64,000 nt of DNA from Condylostoma magnum (lineage: Eukaryota > Ciliophora > Heterotrichea > Heterotrichida > Condylostomatidae). The position numbers were made by a program, and so were the translations under genes. Shown here piece by piece: positions 49,918-63,550 of the stretch. The notes under the pieces were generated by a model that saw only the letters and a list, made by a program, of their open reading frames with translations, searched no databases and had not been told where the DNA came from. The number at the start of each line of letters is the position of its first letter. The first letter of the stretch is position 1. Where the stretch lies: positions 118,849 through 182,848 of the forward strand of contig CAKKTI010000005.1 in the NCBI GenBank assembly GCA_920105805.1. Reading direction: 5' to 3'.

Positions 49918-50574
49918 TAATCTAAATTACATCGAATTTGAACTAATGATAATTACTATAAATTTTACCAAAATACATTGATACTACTATTACTTCAGAT
50001 TGAACGTTTATAATGACTATTTTAGGGTTAGTTTAATACTGATTCTTTCAATCATTAAATATCTAGGATTTACAAAGTTTATACTAACTAACATTTCCAC
50101 TAATTAATCAAATTGATAACAAATACTTTTTAATGCAGAATTACCCAGTAATATAGCTAAACTATCAGATTTTACTTTGTTTAATATAATAACTTTCAAA
50201 TAAATAATCTATTTTTATAATTCTATTCATGTATGCAAGCAATTATTAGTAGAATTAGTTTATAACTTTTTGTACTTATAATTATTAGTAAACATACCAA
50301 ATCCTTTGATATAATCCTCGTTTAATGTTAATATAAACAGTCTATAACACTACTAACTCATTTTACAACACTACTTTTTAACTACCACGCTACAATATAT
50401 ACAATCTACTTATAATAAATCTTAATAACTTTCTTGAATTAAACTTGCTAAATAAAAACACATAATAAATAACCTTATCAATAAAACATAACGATATGAT
50501 CAACAATTATTATTTCTGACATATTTTTTAAACAAATATCAACAAAGCAATTAATTCATACTGATTTAACCTAA

Positions 50575-53127
50575 CTAAGACTGTGGAATAAATCCAGTAG
50601 CGGTGCTTAATAAGTTGATAGGATTTTTACTGTTCATGATCATAAATCCTTTAAGACCTAGTCCCTTTAGTAGCTTGCTCTGAGTTTCAGGTCCTGCTCT
50701 GGCCATAGCAACAATGGTTTGTGGCCCAATAGCATCAACAGTTTACTTGAACTTTTAAGTTTCAATAGAAGCCATACTCCTAGCCTTCTCAACTTCAAGT
50801 GTATTCAAGCTTCTCTGATGATCAATCTACATCTAGTTTGTAGCTTTTATATTCTCTATCTCACTTTTAGTAACAATCTGCTGTGCTTCTACGTCCTTCA
50901 TAGTTTTATTCACCAAACTTTCACATTTTATTTAGTCCGCCTTTGCCTTAGCCTTAGCCTCAGAAACGGCCTTGGATTTCATTTCCGCCTCTAAAGTCTT
51001 AGATTTTAGCTCCTCTAGTCTAATTTAAGCCTTCTATGCCTCAATTTCATCCCTTACCTTCTGCAATTCCATTAAACCCTTTTAGTGTTGTTCTTGTTTC
51101 CTACTTTCTAGCTCTGCCCTGGCTTCCTGAGTTTGAGTAAGAATTTCTATAGCTAAAGTAACAGATCTCTGTAAACTTTCCTGAGTTCTTTTGTCAGTAG
51201 GGGCAAGGTTATGCAAGTCAACGTTGGTTATCACCAGATTATTCGCTGTAAATTTCAATTGCTTTCTAATTTCTCCGTCTTAGTTCCTACCAAACACTCC
51301 AGCTCGGATTATATCCACAGATTATTAATGAAAATGCTCAAAAGTATGTGCTGAAACTGCACCTCTGATACGACTTGCAATGGTCTTACAAGTATCACCT
51401 ACGAAATCCCTTACTTAGAACAATTTGTTGCATTCCTCAACGTTTTCCTTGTCTACATCAAAGAACCAATTATAGCTTACTTTTAGGGACAAACTGGCAT
51501 GATCACTTGTCTCCACTGTAATCACATCAGTCATGAAATCTGGGCCTAGTATCAAGGACAAGGTTTTAATCATATTCTCGGTTTTTGGAGTTGCCCCGGA
51601 TAGGTTGATAACAGTGAACTGCTCATCAGGTCCAAGCATGATTCTATCAGGCCCGAATACCACTCTTGATTGCTTTTACTTGAAATCATATACTTATACT
51701 GCGGAGTTATGAGGCACTCTGAAACTAACAACTCTGGTTTTATCTCTTTTATATCCTTTAGGAAGGTTAAGTTCATACTCAGTAACATTTCTTCCACCTT
51801 CTGATGATTTCCCTACTTAAAAGCTTTCACCGGTAGTATGTCTTGCTATGAGCATTTCAACTTCATTGCTTAGTTCCATTTCCCATAGTTGCTCGTGGGG
51901 TTTTAGCATATAACATTGGCCAGTTATTGCCTTTACCTCTCCAGTTTGTAGATCTCTTACGTATATTCCCTCATTTTCATCAAGTGGTATTGATTTCCTG
52001 TCCTCTAGAATTTCTACTTGTATAGGAGCAATGTACTCACAGGGGCCGTATATCATCCATCTGTCTCCAGCCTTTCGGTCTGTTTGATCATCAGTGAAGT
52101 CTTCCTTAGCCCGTAGTAGTAAAGCCTCATCTTCTTCAAGAACTTTTACTTCTTTGATCCCTCCTTCTATATCTTCATAGGGTTTTAGGAAAAAGGAGCA
52201 CTCACCTACTCGTAGTTCTTGTTGTCCGAACCTGTTTCTGCATTTATTATCGTCATAGGGGTCGCTTATATAACAGAATTAACGGTTATTTAGAATAGTA
52301 ATTTAGACTGTTTTTACTACCTCCTCGTATACGTCTGGAATGTGTATATCCGATGAGTCTAAGGTAACCAGCCACTCCTCACCAGCTTTTCTATTTTTGT
52401 TGTAAATATCCGTGAAATTTTTCAAAGCTTTCAATTAAATAGCTGTTTTCTCAGTCAACACAATTCCTTTTACCTCAGAAACTAATTTTTCGTGTACTAA
52501 TGGTAAATATGCTCCAGCTTCCCTTATAAGCCACTCCTCTCCAGCTTTTCTATCATTTCCATAGCAATCTTTAGTTTATCTTATAGCTTACATCTTTAAA
52601 GCCCTATTAGGCTGTATAACTAATGGTGAAATTCTCTCAACAACATCGCATTCCACCTGAGGAATATATGAACAAGGTCCAATATGCAGCCACTCATCCC
52701 CAGCATTTCTCTTATGTCCATCCAAATCTACGAAGTCTCTTACAGCTAGTAACTTATAAGCGTGATTTTTGTCGATGATAGGAATTTTACTTATATTTTT
52801 TTCTTTTTTCTCATATGGGTAAAGAGGGAATGGCTCAGGATGCGTTTCATTAGTTCTCACCTCCCTTTCCCCAAATCTCACCCTCACCATCCCGTAGTCA
52901 TCTAGCTCCACCTCCTTAGAGCTGGGGTTCCTTATAATCGGGTTAGAGATGATGCAGAAGTGTCGTGGAGGAATCTGCAGCATGGGCTCAGGGCCAAGTA
53001 AAACATGCTCGTGCTCCTGCTTAACATAAGTGATAGGTCCTTCAACCACTGACGTAATGTTGTTATTGTAGTTTAATACATGGATGTAATTAAACGGAGG
53101 AATTCGGATTAGATTGCCTTCAGCCAT
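50575..53127 (-). CDS. MVP: Major vault protein, copy 1
   Basis: An 850-residue shell protein of the vault ribonucleoprotein particle. The N-terminal MVP repeats are easy to see: the motif [17 protein letters not shown] recurs ([63 protein letters not shown]). The shoulder domain follows ([57 protein letters not shown]), then the cap helix ([20 protein letters not shown]), and the cap ring end ([13 protein letters not shown]). Length matches the family (about 850-890). The vault's role is still debated. Stop TAG 50575. It is a tandem paralogue of the next gene, 31 bases away, same strand. Confidence 0.97.
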
Positions 53128-53158
53128 ATTATTTTTTTATACTTCTAAATTAACTAAG

Positions 53159-55645
53159 CTACTGTGGAATCATTCCATTGGATATCAGACCTTGGGCAGT
53201 TGAGAACAAATTCACCGGGTTGTCTGTGTCCATCATCAAGTAGCCATTCAATCCTAGTCCAGAAAGTAGCTCAGCCTGTAATTCAGGCCCAGCCTCAGAA
53301 ATGGCTATTAAAGTATCGGATCCAATTGCTTCTACGATGTCCTAAAACTTCTTTGCTTCTATTTCAGACAGTTATCTGGTCTTTTCTAACTCAAGCTCAT
53401 TCATCTATGTAAGATGGTTGATCTCTTCCAGTTACTTCTACCTCTGAAACTCTAACTTAGCTGTCTTTTGCATCATTTCAGCCTAGTTTTTCAGTGAAGC
53501 CTGCTGTACTGCGGCTTCTCCCAGTATTCTTTCCACTTCTGCCTCTGCAGATGCCTTGGCTGTTGCTAGACCTTCCTGCTTCATTCCGGCTACAAGGCCT
53601 TGGAACTCAACTAATTAAAGTTTCTCGGATTCCACTGTAGAAGCATCGTCGATTTTAGAGCGGTCGAGTTGTCCTTATGCTTCTAGTTCTTATTGCTCTG
53701 CTTAGTGACGCGCATTTGCTTCCTGGGTTTTAGTGGCTATCTCAATTGCCAGGGTTACTGATTTAGATAAGGAGTCTTTGGTACGACGGTCTACTGGCTC
53801 TACGTTCTTTACGTCTACATTCGTTACTTTTAGGTTGTTTTCTGGGAAAAGGAGAAAATCATTTATTTTGTTGTCGGTTTAACGGATTCCGAATATAGCA
53901 CGTCTGATTATTCGTACTGATTCCTTGTGGAACTCGTCAAAAGTATTTGCGGCTACTGCTGCTCTGACCTTAGCGGCTAAATCAGTGCACATACTTCCTA
54001 TAAAATCGCGTACAGTGAAAACTTTTTCTAGTTGTTCATGGCTGCTGGAATCTACATCAAATTCCCAGTTGTAGCTCAATTACACACTTAGTTTAGCATG
54101 ATCTGCAGTGTCCACCTCGACAATATCACTGGAGAAGTCGGGTCCTAGTCTTATATTCAAAGTTTTTACAACACCAGGTGTTTTAGGAGTTTTTCCAGAT
54201 AATCTATTCAAAGTGAACGACTCATCTGGTCCTAGCATGACTAAATTAGGCCCAACTACTACTCTACTGTCTCTAGTCTTATAATCATAAATTTAGACAA
54301 TAGAATTTGCTGGGATTTTATACTTGACCACCTCCGTCTTACTCGATCTCCTTTATCCTGATTTTTCAAGTACTTCCTCAATCGCATCGCCTATATTCAT
54401 TTCCCATAACTCCTCATGGGCCTATAACATATAAGTTTTTCCCACCTGGCCCCTGACTTCTCCTGTTTTTATATCTCTTACATATATTCCCTCATTCAAA
54501 TGCATAGGAATAGCTACACGTGTTTCAAGCACTTCGACCTATGTGGGCGGGATATAGCTGCAGGGGCCGTATATCATCCACCTGTCTCCTGGCTTCTTCT
54601 CCTCGCCGTCAATCACCACTTACTCCTTAGCTCTAAGTAAAAGGCCTTAATCCTCCCCTAAAACATGATTTTTTCTAATTCCCCCTGCCAATCTTTCCCC
54701 AGGCTGCAAGAAGAAGAAAGACTCCCCTACTCTCAACTCACTCGCTCCTTGCTTGTTCTTGCCAGTAGTCGGATCCACCGGATCTAACACAATACAGTTA
54801 GTATGTTTGGTAAGCACAGTCAATTTCACCTCTCCCACGTACTCCTCATACACATCGATTATATGGCACGAGGTCATTTCATTAGTCACAAGCCACTCTT
54901 CTCCAGCTTTTCGAGTTTTTCCGTATATATCCACAAATCCTCGTATTGCGCGTAGGTGTAGAGCCTTGAAGTCATTTATGATTATGCCACTGACAATGTC
55001 AATCACCTCCTCATACACACCTGGAAGGTAACTGCCCGGTTTGGTGACTAGCCACTCCTCTCCAGCTTTCCTTACATTTCCCTAGTAGTCCTCTAGTTCT
55101 CTTGTTGCTCTTAGTTTCAGTGCTAGGTTAACCCCCACTATATACGGATCAATTTACTTAACAACTGACTCCTCGATTCTGGGTATATATGTAGCCGGAC
55201 CGTGGAAGTGCCATAAATCCCCTGGGTTTCTCTCAATACCGTCCGCATCTGTAAACATTCGCTCAGCCTTAATAAGTAAAGCTTTGTCGGCTGGAACAAT
55301 TTCTAAAGGAGTTATTGCCTTCTTCTCTTTTTCCTATGGGTATAAGGGGAAGGGCTCTGGGTAATCATCTGAGAATCTTACTTCATAGTCACCGTTTCTT
55401 ACCTTAACTGTGCCATGCTTGTCGAGAATTGGAGATCCTGAGCTGTCCTTTTGCACGGGGTTCTGGATTATTAGGTAGTGACGGGGAGGAATGCTTATCA
55501 TAGGTTTGGGTTCTTTTCCAGTGGTGATTTGTTCGTTTTCTTAACGCACGAAGATTTGAGGGCCTGTTTCTAGGCGAGTTACATTGGTATGCGTGTTTTT
55601 GACATGAATGTATTGGTAGGGTTGAATTCGTAAAAGATTAGCCAT
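53159..55645 (-). CDS. MVP: Major vault protein, copy 2
   Basis: An 828-residue vault shell protein. It starts [20 protein letters not shown], as typical MVP does. Repeats carry [59 protein letters not shown] and [18 protein letters not shown]. The shoulder has [20 protein letters not shown] and [20 protein letters not shown]; the cap helix is rich in Ala and Gln ([16 protein letters not shown]), and the end reads [19 protein letters not shown]. Clearly paralogous to copy 1 but diverged over the whole length, so the duplication is old. The two may form mixed vaults. Stop TAG 53159. No TEP1 or vault PARP gene is in the window. Confidence 0.97.
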
Positions 55646-56256
55646 TTATTATTTTGGTCAAAGGGATAATTTTTTTTTACATTTTTGAGGGAGTTATAGG
55701 GGAGATTGGGGTTTTAGTAGATTTGGGGGGATTAAGAAAGAAGTCTTGAGGGTTTTAAATTATTAATTAGATTGTAAAATGTTATTGATTAGGTACAAGT
55801 TTTAAATTATTGGTAGTAGTGCATATAGAGGGAATGCATTGCTTCGAATGCTATTTAAATTTATGTTATGACGATATACTAGGAATCGATGGGAAATTTA
55901 TGTGTTGGATGGGAATGTCATATTTGTTGGTAGGGAAAAATGTAAAAAAAATAGTTGAACAAACTAAATAAATATGATCAAATAAGGCTATTATATACTA
56001 TAAAAGCTCCAACAATAATAACATAATAGTAATCAACTGCCCTAAAAAGACAACTGTTGGCTTTCAATCGCAGAGTTAGAATAAGTTTCTATTATTTTAT
56101 TCTGGCGTAAGCCTTAAACTCCATAATAGCCTACACAGCATTATAACTAAAACATACATGTAGAAAACCTTATGAGGGGTTTCTTTCCAACTACCATTTT
56201 ATACAATAATTAGATTTCTGATACTTCATATAAGTTTAAAGCCCAATGTTATTATC
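55646..56256. other. Intergenic region with G-rich tract
   Basis: 611 bases upstream of MVP copy 2. At 55689-55730 the + strand has four G runs (3, 4, 4 and 6) separated by 7, 5 and 13 bases, which stands out in AT-rich DNA. The rest (55740-56256) shows no gene; a few short repeats of no clear kind. Confidence 0.5.
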
Positions 56257-56733
56257 CTAACTAGAGAAAAATTGTCGCATTGATTTAAAAGCATCGACTT
56301 TCTTCCACTTAGCATCAAGAATATTCTAGGATGTAGCATCATTACTGAAATCAGTTTCCCATATAATAAAGCTGCGATTGTCTAATGTTTCTCTATAGAC
56401 TGTAATTGTTGTTAGGTGGCCGTGGTAGGAAACAGAAGGCTCTGCACTTACTAGCTCGTATACTATTTTTCTGTTGAAGTCTGATATTTCAAGAATTTAG
56501 ATTACCCATTAGTCACCTGATGCAAAATCTAGTCTAAGTTAAGAGCCCACTTAGCCTGGCTGACCTTCTATGTAGGAAATATTCTATACATATTCAGGAG
56601 CAATTGTATTCAAATCTAATGAACGAATATGAGCCCATACCTCATTAGCTGGGGCGTCAATAATAGCAGATTCTGTTTGATGCGAAGCAGATACAACTGT
56701 AATTGTCTCGTCAGCTGGGATTTCTTGGGACAT
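56257..56733 (-). CDS. SRPBCC (START-like) ligand-binding protein
   Basis: A 158-residue protein of the Bet v1/START-like fold. It begins MSQEIPADETITVV, then the typical first strand and helix (SAIIDAPANEVWAHIRSLDL), and later PGQVGSQLRLDF, SYHGHLTTITVY and RSFIIWETDFSN, with a C-terminal long helix (KWKKVDAFKSMRQFF). This pattern (IDAPANEVW) is shared by polyketide cyclase-like and MxaD/PYR-like members that hold a small hydrophobic ligand. Ligand unknown. An upstream in-frame ATG at 56793 would add a hydrophobic stretch of 20 residues, a possible signal peptide. Stop TAG 56257. Confidence 0.82.
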
Positions 56734-56879
56734 TTTATATAAGAAAATTGCACACAAATTTAAGGAGGGAATAAAGATTATAAATTTGATCACTTTTAAA
56801 ATTTAGTAAGTGAGCTACTTTTTATAAGGATTAGTTGTTATATACAAATGAAAACTTTATAAGACATTAAATTATTTTA

Positions 56880-59816
56880 CTACCTTTTAGCTGATTTATA
56901 CAATCGTTTAGAAGCCTCTATAGCTTTCCTATGATTATATTTCTTGATCCATCGTTTCTATTATTGAATGGAACGTTTTCTTACTAATTCTTTTTAATGC
57001 TTTAATACAGCATACTACCTATAAAACCTTTGGATTTTTATTGCAGATACATGCATTTAGGTAATTATATCAAAATATTTCTTATGTATATGCTTTCTAT
57101 AATATTTCTAAATTGTAATAGCTGCTTAGTTTTATCTTTATTCTACTATATAAACCTGTATATAAGCAAATGTTAAAAAGTTCTAGATATTTTATACAGC
57201 TTATTCCTTATTTCATTATTTGCTTTTCCTTTATTGTATCTTTAGTCTTCCTTAGAGCATTTTTAAATAGTCAATTAGCTTTTATTGGACTTAATGTCTT
57301 TATAGTCTTTGAAAAGCTTACAATAGTGTTTATTTCTAATAGATAGCATCAATATTATAAATTTTATTGATATTTTGTAACACTTATAGAACTGATATCA
57401 TTTGCTCCTTTTACTAAATGGTTATGAATAAACTAATTTTGATCAATCCCCTTAGCTTTTATTTATTTTGCTTATACTTCTTGTATTATAATCATCTGTC
57501 ACCTATACATCTAACACAAATTTTCTTAAATGTATATCTTTTTCTATAAAATGACTGTATTTTCAGTACTTGCTGAATATAATTTCTTCTTGTATTTATT
57601 TTAAAAGAAGATACTAGCTTATTTCCAAATATACAAATTACTTATAAAGATTTATTTTATTTAAGGCTTAATACAAAAGCTACTTTAAACTTTTTAGTAA
57701 TAAGGCTATCAATTTACTACATTTATCTAACAATATTATATTATCTCTTTTATAACTTATGTAGTCGCATTCTATAGAACTTTTACAACTTAACAGCTTT
57801 AGAATTCTATATTGATCTATTTTATTTCAGCTTTTATAACCATAGTCTTATTTGTCTTTAAATCCTAATTGCAACTGAGTTTTTATACTTAATAACTTTC
57901 TTATTTCTGCTCAATCATCCTCTAAATATCTTCTATATATAAATAGCAGCTGTATTTCTCCAAAAAAGTCTTTCTTATCTTTATTCTTTACTTACATTAA
58001 ACTTTTACCCTTTTATCTCTAAATTATCACTTAAATTTTACCACTTATGACTTTTAAATAAGCATACCCATTAATTACTTACCTAAGGCATCTTATATTT
58101 TGTCCTTAAATCCTCATCATACAAAGGCAGTTGATTTTACTGGTCAAAAATAATATCAAAAAGTTATGTAGACATTTGATCAACCATTTCACTAAGCCAA
58201 TCAGCTCTTTCTTTACAAGAAGGAGATAAATTAACTTCTAGTAGCCAAGGAAATCCATTTTAATCTAGTATAAAGTCAAATCCATACAACTCAAAGCTGT
58301 TTTCTCTACTTTTTATAGTGTCCTAAGCACTTAAAATAGTTTAAATAATAATTTTCTACATTCTAGGAAGCGTGTGCTTATATCAAGAGATCTTACTCTT
58401 TTACAACTCTTACATTAGTTAGTATAAACTATATATTAAGCTTTCTCGGGTTACTAGTTTTTTCTATACAGAATAATTAGTTAAGTGGCTTAACAAATCA
58501 CCCAAGTCTGAATGATTGTAGGGCTTCTGGCAAATTCTAGCATAGCAATTATTAAACATATATATAGTAACTGGGTCGTAAGAAGACGTTAAAACTCACA
58601 CTCTCAAATCAAACTTTGTCTTTCCTCATGGCATATCTAGCAGCAAAGGATTCTCTAAGTACTTTTAAGCTATCCTTGCCGATAACCCTTAAGTATATTA
58701 TAGTATTGATTAAGGATCACTGAAAAGTTTTATATTTAATCCTCTTGAATTATTACCCGGCTTTACTATTCATAAGTTTGATGAGCCTTGTATCTCAAAT
58801 TAAGGGCTAATCTTTCTTAATTATCTCAGAAGTTTACTTATTCGTCTAGTCTTGTTTGAAGATATTTCTTTTCATTAGATGTAAGGGTATTTTTAGGTAA
58901 ATTATTGTATATTTTATTGAGTTATTTAAGCAGAAAGTTAAGAGTATTCCCTAAGCATCTGCTGTTATTCATTGTTCAACTTAAACTTTTTTCTTGATTT
59001 TATAGTAAAGATACTTCCTGAGTAGTTTTAGCATTTGTAGTAAAACTATTTTACGTATTCAATGCAATATCGTATGGCTAAATCCACACATTAAGTACAT
59101 ATAATGCCTTAAGCTTTTTTTATAATACTAAACATACAAATCTAGTCATACTACTTAAGAAATTATTTAGTTTGCTCCTAAGTATCAAAACAAACAGGAA
59201 AAAATGAATCTACATTAGTTTGCAAATTTCTACTGTTATTAAGTGTTTTCATAAGCCCAATTTTAGTTGTTAATGATTTATTGTTTTTAAAGTGATTAAA
59301 ATATTATCAACTTTGTAAATTATCGTAATCTTCTTTACGATCATTCAGTTTTCATATCATATTGCTTTAGTCCTTGCTTTAAATTCATCCTCTATTTATC
59401 AAAGCTCTCTTAATTCAATTCTGTGATCCTTCAAAACTAAAGCTTTAGGCTTGTTTTTGAGTAGAGCGCCGTAGATTTTCCTTATTTTAGAATTTGTCAA
59501 AGGGTTTGATTGTATAATTAACAAACTCAGGTGTGCGAATAGTTTAAATCGATGTTTTTAGTATATACGGAGAATTGCTTTGAATATTAATCTTTTTAGT
59601 CTTTTGGTATGAGTAGCGTCTTTAGCAATCACTTTTAGTAGATTAACATCTTTCCTATCAGTCTTTCTTCTTAGTTCTCCGTACATTGCTATGGTTTGAG
59701 CATGATTAGGGAACTTTTTGGGAGTATAGCTTTTTTATATCTTCTGAATCTTGCAAAATCCTACTTGCTGTTATTTTTCTGATTTTAAATTTTCCTTATT
59801 TAGATCTTTGCTCCAT
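56880..59816 (-). CDS. Tubulin tyrosine ligase-like enzyme (TTLL3-type) with IQ motifs
   Basis: A 978-residue protein. A basic, disordered N-terminus is followed by a TTL domain at about residues 200-570: LWIVKPGNNSRGLNIKLFSD (ATP-grasp loop), KTKFDLRVWVLTSSYDPVTI, YMFNNCYARICQKPYN, HLTNYSVQKK, and LYGFDFILDQNGFPWLLEVN with LSPSC. The NSRG variant of KPxxxxRG points to TTLL3/8 glycylases or TTLL10, which add glycine to tubulin; polyglutamylation is the alternative. The last 400 residues hold several IQ-like calmodulin motifs (AAIYIQKIFRGWLSRNKKV, AAITIQKYYRKHIHKKYF, AIKIQRFYRQYAV). TGA is Trp in many places. End TAG 56880, then TAA. Confidence 0.9.
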
Positions 59817-60555
59817 TTTGAAATAGTATTAAGTCAGAGGAAAAAAGCTATTTTTTAATATATTATTAAGTATATTTGATTACTTTAGTAGAATTATAAG
59901 AATTTCCTTCTTGTTTGCTACAAAGAAAATTAACCAATTCAGTGTTGTGTAGTGAATTATATACTCGAATAAGACAATCAGTTAAATAACTTTCTTATGA
60001 TTGGTTTATATAAATATTAGGGTCTAATTTAAAGGATTATAGTCTGAAATCAATAATTTTTAGTGAGTTTAATACTCAAAATTACTTGGTATAATAACAA
60101 ACTTAAGATTAATATTTGACAATATAAAGTTTAATAGTTAAATTAAATACACTTGATGTTACTTTAAAATGTATAATATGAGTAGTCAATGTTTAACATA
60201 CAAAGAATACTAATAAAAATTTTATCTAATAGATAGTTTTCTATAAATTCAAAATGATTAACTTTCATTTAGTAATAGTTAGATTGCGATAGGGTACTTT
60301 TAGTGCTTAAAATCTAACTAATCCTATAATTTGAAAAGAGACAGCTTACATAAAAATATGTATAGATAGCTTTACATATGAATTCCAAATAAGTAAAACT
60401 TAATTTACTGAATAATCATTAAAAAGAAGATTGATAATCCTCCTAGATGAATTATAATTATTTTACAATATTATAACATTAATTCCATTATAAAACTCTT
60501 TGCAATCATGAGACTAATACAATTATTATAAACTATTAATAATTTTAAGAAAAAG
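59817..60555. other. Intergenic region
   Basis: 739 AT-rich bases between the TTLL gene and tRNA-Lys. No gene or repeat array seen. Confidence 0.5.
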
Positions 60556-60627
60556 CGCCCACAAAGGGGATCGAACCCTTGACCACTGGCTTAAAAGGCC
60601 AGCGCTCTACCGCTGAGCTATATGGGC
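60556..60627 (-). tRNA. tRNA-Lys (UUU)
   Basis: A full cloverleaf on the minus strand: acceptor GCCCATA with TGTGGGC, discriminator G, anticodon stem CTGGC/GCCAG with loop CTTTTAA, T arm AAGGG-TTCGATC-CCCTT, D loop with GCGGTAG. Anticodon at 60593-60595. No intron. From 60628 to 61179 nothing else is seen. Confidence 0.96.
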
Positions 60628-61179
60628 TCAGCATATTTACCATTTTATACACTTTATACAAAGAGCTTATCACTATGACCAGTTTCCATCTTCAAATAAT
60701 CCAAATACACTGTAAATTTATTTTGACATTTACAATCTAACTTCCAATAAGACTTACTATATTTCTATTGGATTGTTTTCATATAATAAGAGAAACTAAT
60801 GAAATAACTTAAATGAATAATACAGTCAATCATTCTTATAATCTTTGCAACACCTTCTAGTATCTTTAAGTTTCTGCTATATAAGCAGTATTACTATATT
60901 ATCTGGTTTTATTGATTTACTTGCATTTAATAAAATGGGGAATATTTGCTGTTGTGGAAGCTAAGACTAAACATAACTAGTTGATTTTATAAAATAAAGA
61001 TAAACAAATCCTTTTGCTACAAATCTAGACCTTGTAAAATATATGGAGAAGAACAATTTGATATAAAAATCAGACACTAGTTATTCAGTCAAAACAGAAG
61101 TTTAGTTTAATTGGAATTTTATTGAATATACTATAAAATTATTCAGCATGTTTAAAATAAGTAAACTAAATATACCAAA

Positions 61180-62610
61180 TCATTCCAAAGGCTCGTCTCC
61201 TTGGCACTGCAAGTTTTTGAATAAAATTCCATTGGATTGATTCGCCTTCCAACATTCAATTTCCCTCGGAACTTCTGTTTGTTCACTCTAGTTGCTTTTT
61301 CTTATTCTTTAAATTAACTCACGAGATATACCAGGTATATTAGTATCAATCATTGGTATCATTTTCTTTTAATCATTCAGCCCAACTTTATAATTACTAC
61401 AATTTTGCTGAAATCAAGGATGCTCTAAGGCTTATCTAGCACTTAGTCTATTTTTAGGGGTTTTATCAGTTAACTTTAGTATTAAATCAATAGCTTATTC
61501 ACTTATATATTATCACAGGCAATTTTGAAATATTATTCTGCATACTTTGTTTTACTTCAAAATACTTTCTACAGTTCTGCCCCTAAAAGGAGCCCTACCT
61601 GATAGAAGAATATACAAAATAACTCCAACTGAAAACAGATCTGCCTTTTAGTCATATTTAGAGTTTCTTAGTATTTCAGGGGCTATATATCCTGGAGATC
61701 CACATCTCTATAATATTAGATTATCTTTTACACTGCAGGAAAACCCAAAATCACAGATTTCAATTAAATAATCATTATCTGAATATTTTAATAAGATGTT
61801 CTCTGGTTTTAAATCCCTATGTATAAATCCAAGATGATGTATGTAGCTTAAAGCTTTTAGTATGTTTTTTAGCAGTTTCATAGCTGTAAACTCATTAAAA
61901 CGCTACTTTTTTAGTATTCTTTCGTAAAGTGTGCCACCTTTAGCATATTTGAAAATAAGATACACCTTCTTTTCATCTTCGCAGATCTCTTTAAGTTTTA
62001 CTATGTATTTATGGTTAAGTTATCTTAATATTTTAATCTCATTAATCACTTGATTTGCAGTATAATTTTATTTGAAAAGCTTTTTATTAATGTATTTGAT
62101 AATAAAAGGACTCTATACTACTAGGTTTTAGGCAATACAAGTTTTAAAAATTGAGATTGATTGCATTGTTTGATATGGCTCATAACGATCTTAAAGCCTA
62201 TCAGTAATACATATTTAGCTCAAAGTGTCTAATCATTTAACTAAATTGTCTTCATTCTTAGTGTAGAAAGTTTAAGTACCGTAGGCTCCTATTAGTTGAA
62301 ACCCATATTGACTAATGGTAAAATTAGTTTGAACAAATGGAACGAGTTTTTTCCAAGTAATATTAGTCTTTTAGTGAATCCTTAAATTCTTCTTATTCTA
62401 GTTGTAGGTTTTATTTGAAACGAACATATGCTATTTTCTAACAATAATGTACTTTTTGGACTGTATTTCGTAATTATAATCTAATATCAAATGTCCTGAA
62501 CGCAATATTTAGTTTGCTTTATCAAACACTCTAATTTAATCATATTATAGTAATTGTCAAAATCCTTTAAAAGGGTTCTGCTTTGCATCTTAATCAAAAA
62601 ATATTGACAT
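61180..62610 (-). CDS. PH-domain protein kinase (CAMK/AGC-like)
   Basis: A 476-residue kinase. Residues about 35-140 look like a PH domain: ILRSGHLILDYNYEIQSKKY, then FVQTNFTISQYGFQLI and a final helix with a Trp (NLVKWLDTLSQICI). The kinase has an atypical glycine loop (KTCIAQNLVVQSPFIIKYI), then EIKILRQLNHKYIVKL, YLIFKYAKGGTLYERI, FIHRDLKPENILLK, ICDFGFS, RCGSPGYIAPEIL and FSVGVILYILLSGRAPFRG. These are CAMK-type features, so it is likely active; the PH domain suggests recruitment to phosphoinositides. It has a short C-tail and stops at TGA 61180, while TGA codons at QALEHPWF and FKGFWQ are Trp. Confidence 0.87.
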
Positions 62611-63550
62611 ATATTTTTATGGATTAACCTGAATAATTAAAATTTAATATAATTATTATTCTCAGTGTATTAGAAGAGCTTTTATGCAATTCATATTACA
62701 TTTTTCTACTAAATTGAATTAAATAGTCTTTTAATGTTACTATAAGGTAAATGATTGAGTTAGCTATTGAATAATACTCTAAGTTATAAATTCTGTTATG
62801 GAAAACTACACTATTCGGATACATTTGAGCTATTGCATGTATCAGTTAATATTTTATTTAAAAATAGTTTGATATATAGCATATTATGATTCAAATTTAC
62901 TGACTATTAACTTTGATAGTAACTTTTCCGTAAAAAATTATTTAAGGCTTTAAAATTTGTATAAAATTACCAACAGTTTATTATATTGTCTGTTTAAAGC
63001 TTAAGGTCAGAGTATCATAATAATTTAAGCAAAAATAATATAGTGCTTATACTCATATTAATGTATTAGTATTATTTAAAAAGGAATAAATATAAAGTAT
63101 GCATGAGGAGTTATTATTAATTTCTACTTTGTAGTAATTTAAATATTACATTTTGATAATTCAATTCATACTACCCTATTTCAGTACAGAGCTACAAATA
63201 ATAACTGTAATTTCTGGCCTACTACAAAACAATCTTTTTGCCTAATAATATATATCTCCATTCTGCTCTTCTAGTATAAATTATCCAATTGTAATCATAC
63301 TTTAATATATTATAACTTAAAATTCTCAATAATCCCTGAAATACCATTATAAGATTTAATTCTATCTTTTAATCATAACTCATAACATAAATTAAATAAC
63401 AGATTAACTATAGCATTCAATACAATATAGCAAGTTTTTCTACATGTCCATCTAATTATCTATTTGCTTATATTTCCCTGTTTACCCCTATATAATAATG
63501 TTTCTTTACTACAATTTTATTGATTAGTGCAACTTCCATTTAAATTTTCT
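62611..63550. other. Gene-poor AT-rich region
   Basis: 940 bases between two divergent genes, extremely AT-rich. No frame, RNA or repeat array can be supported. Confidence 0.5.
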
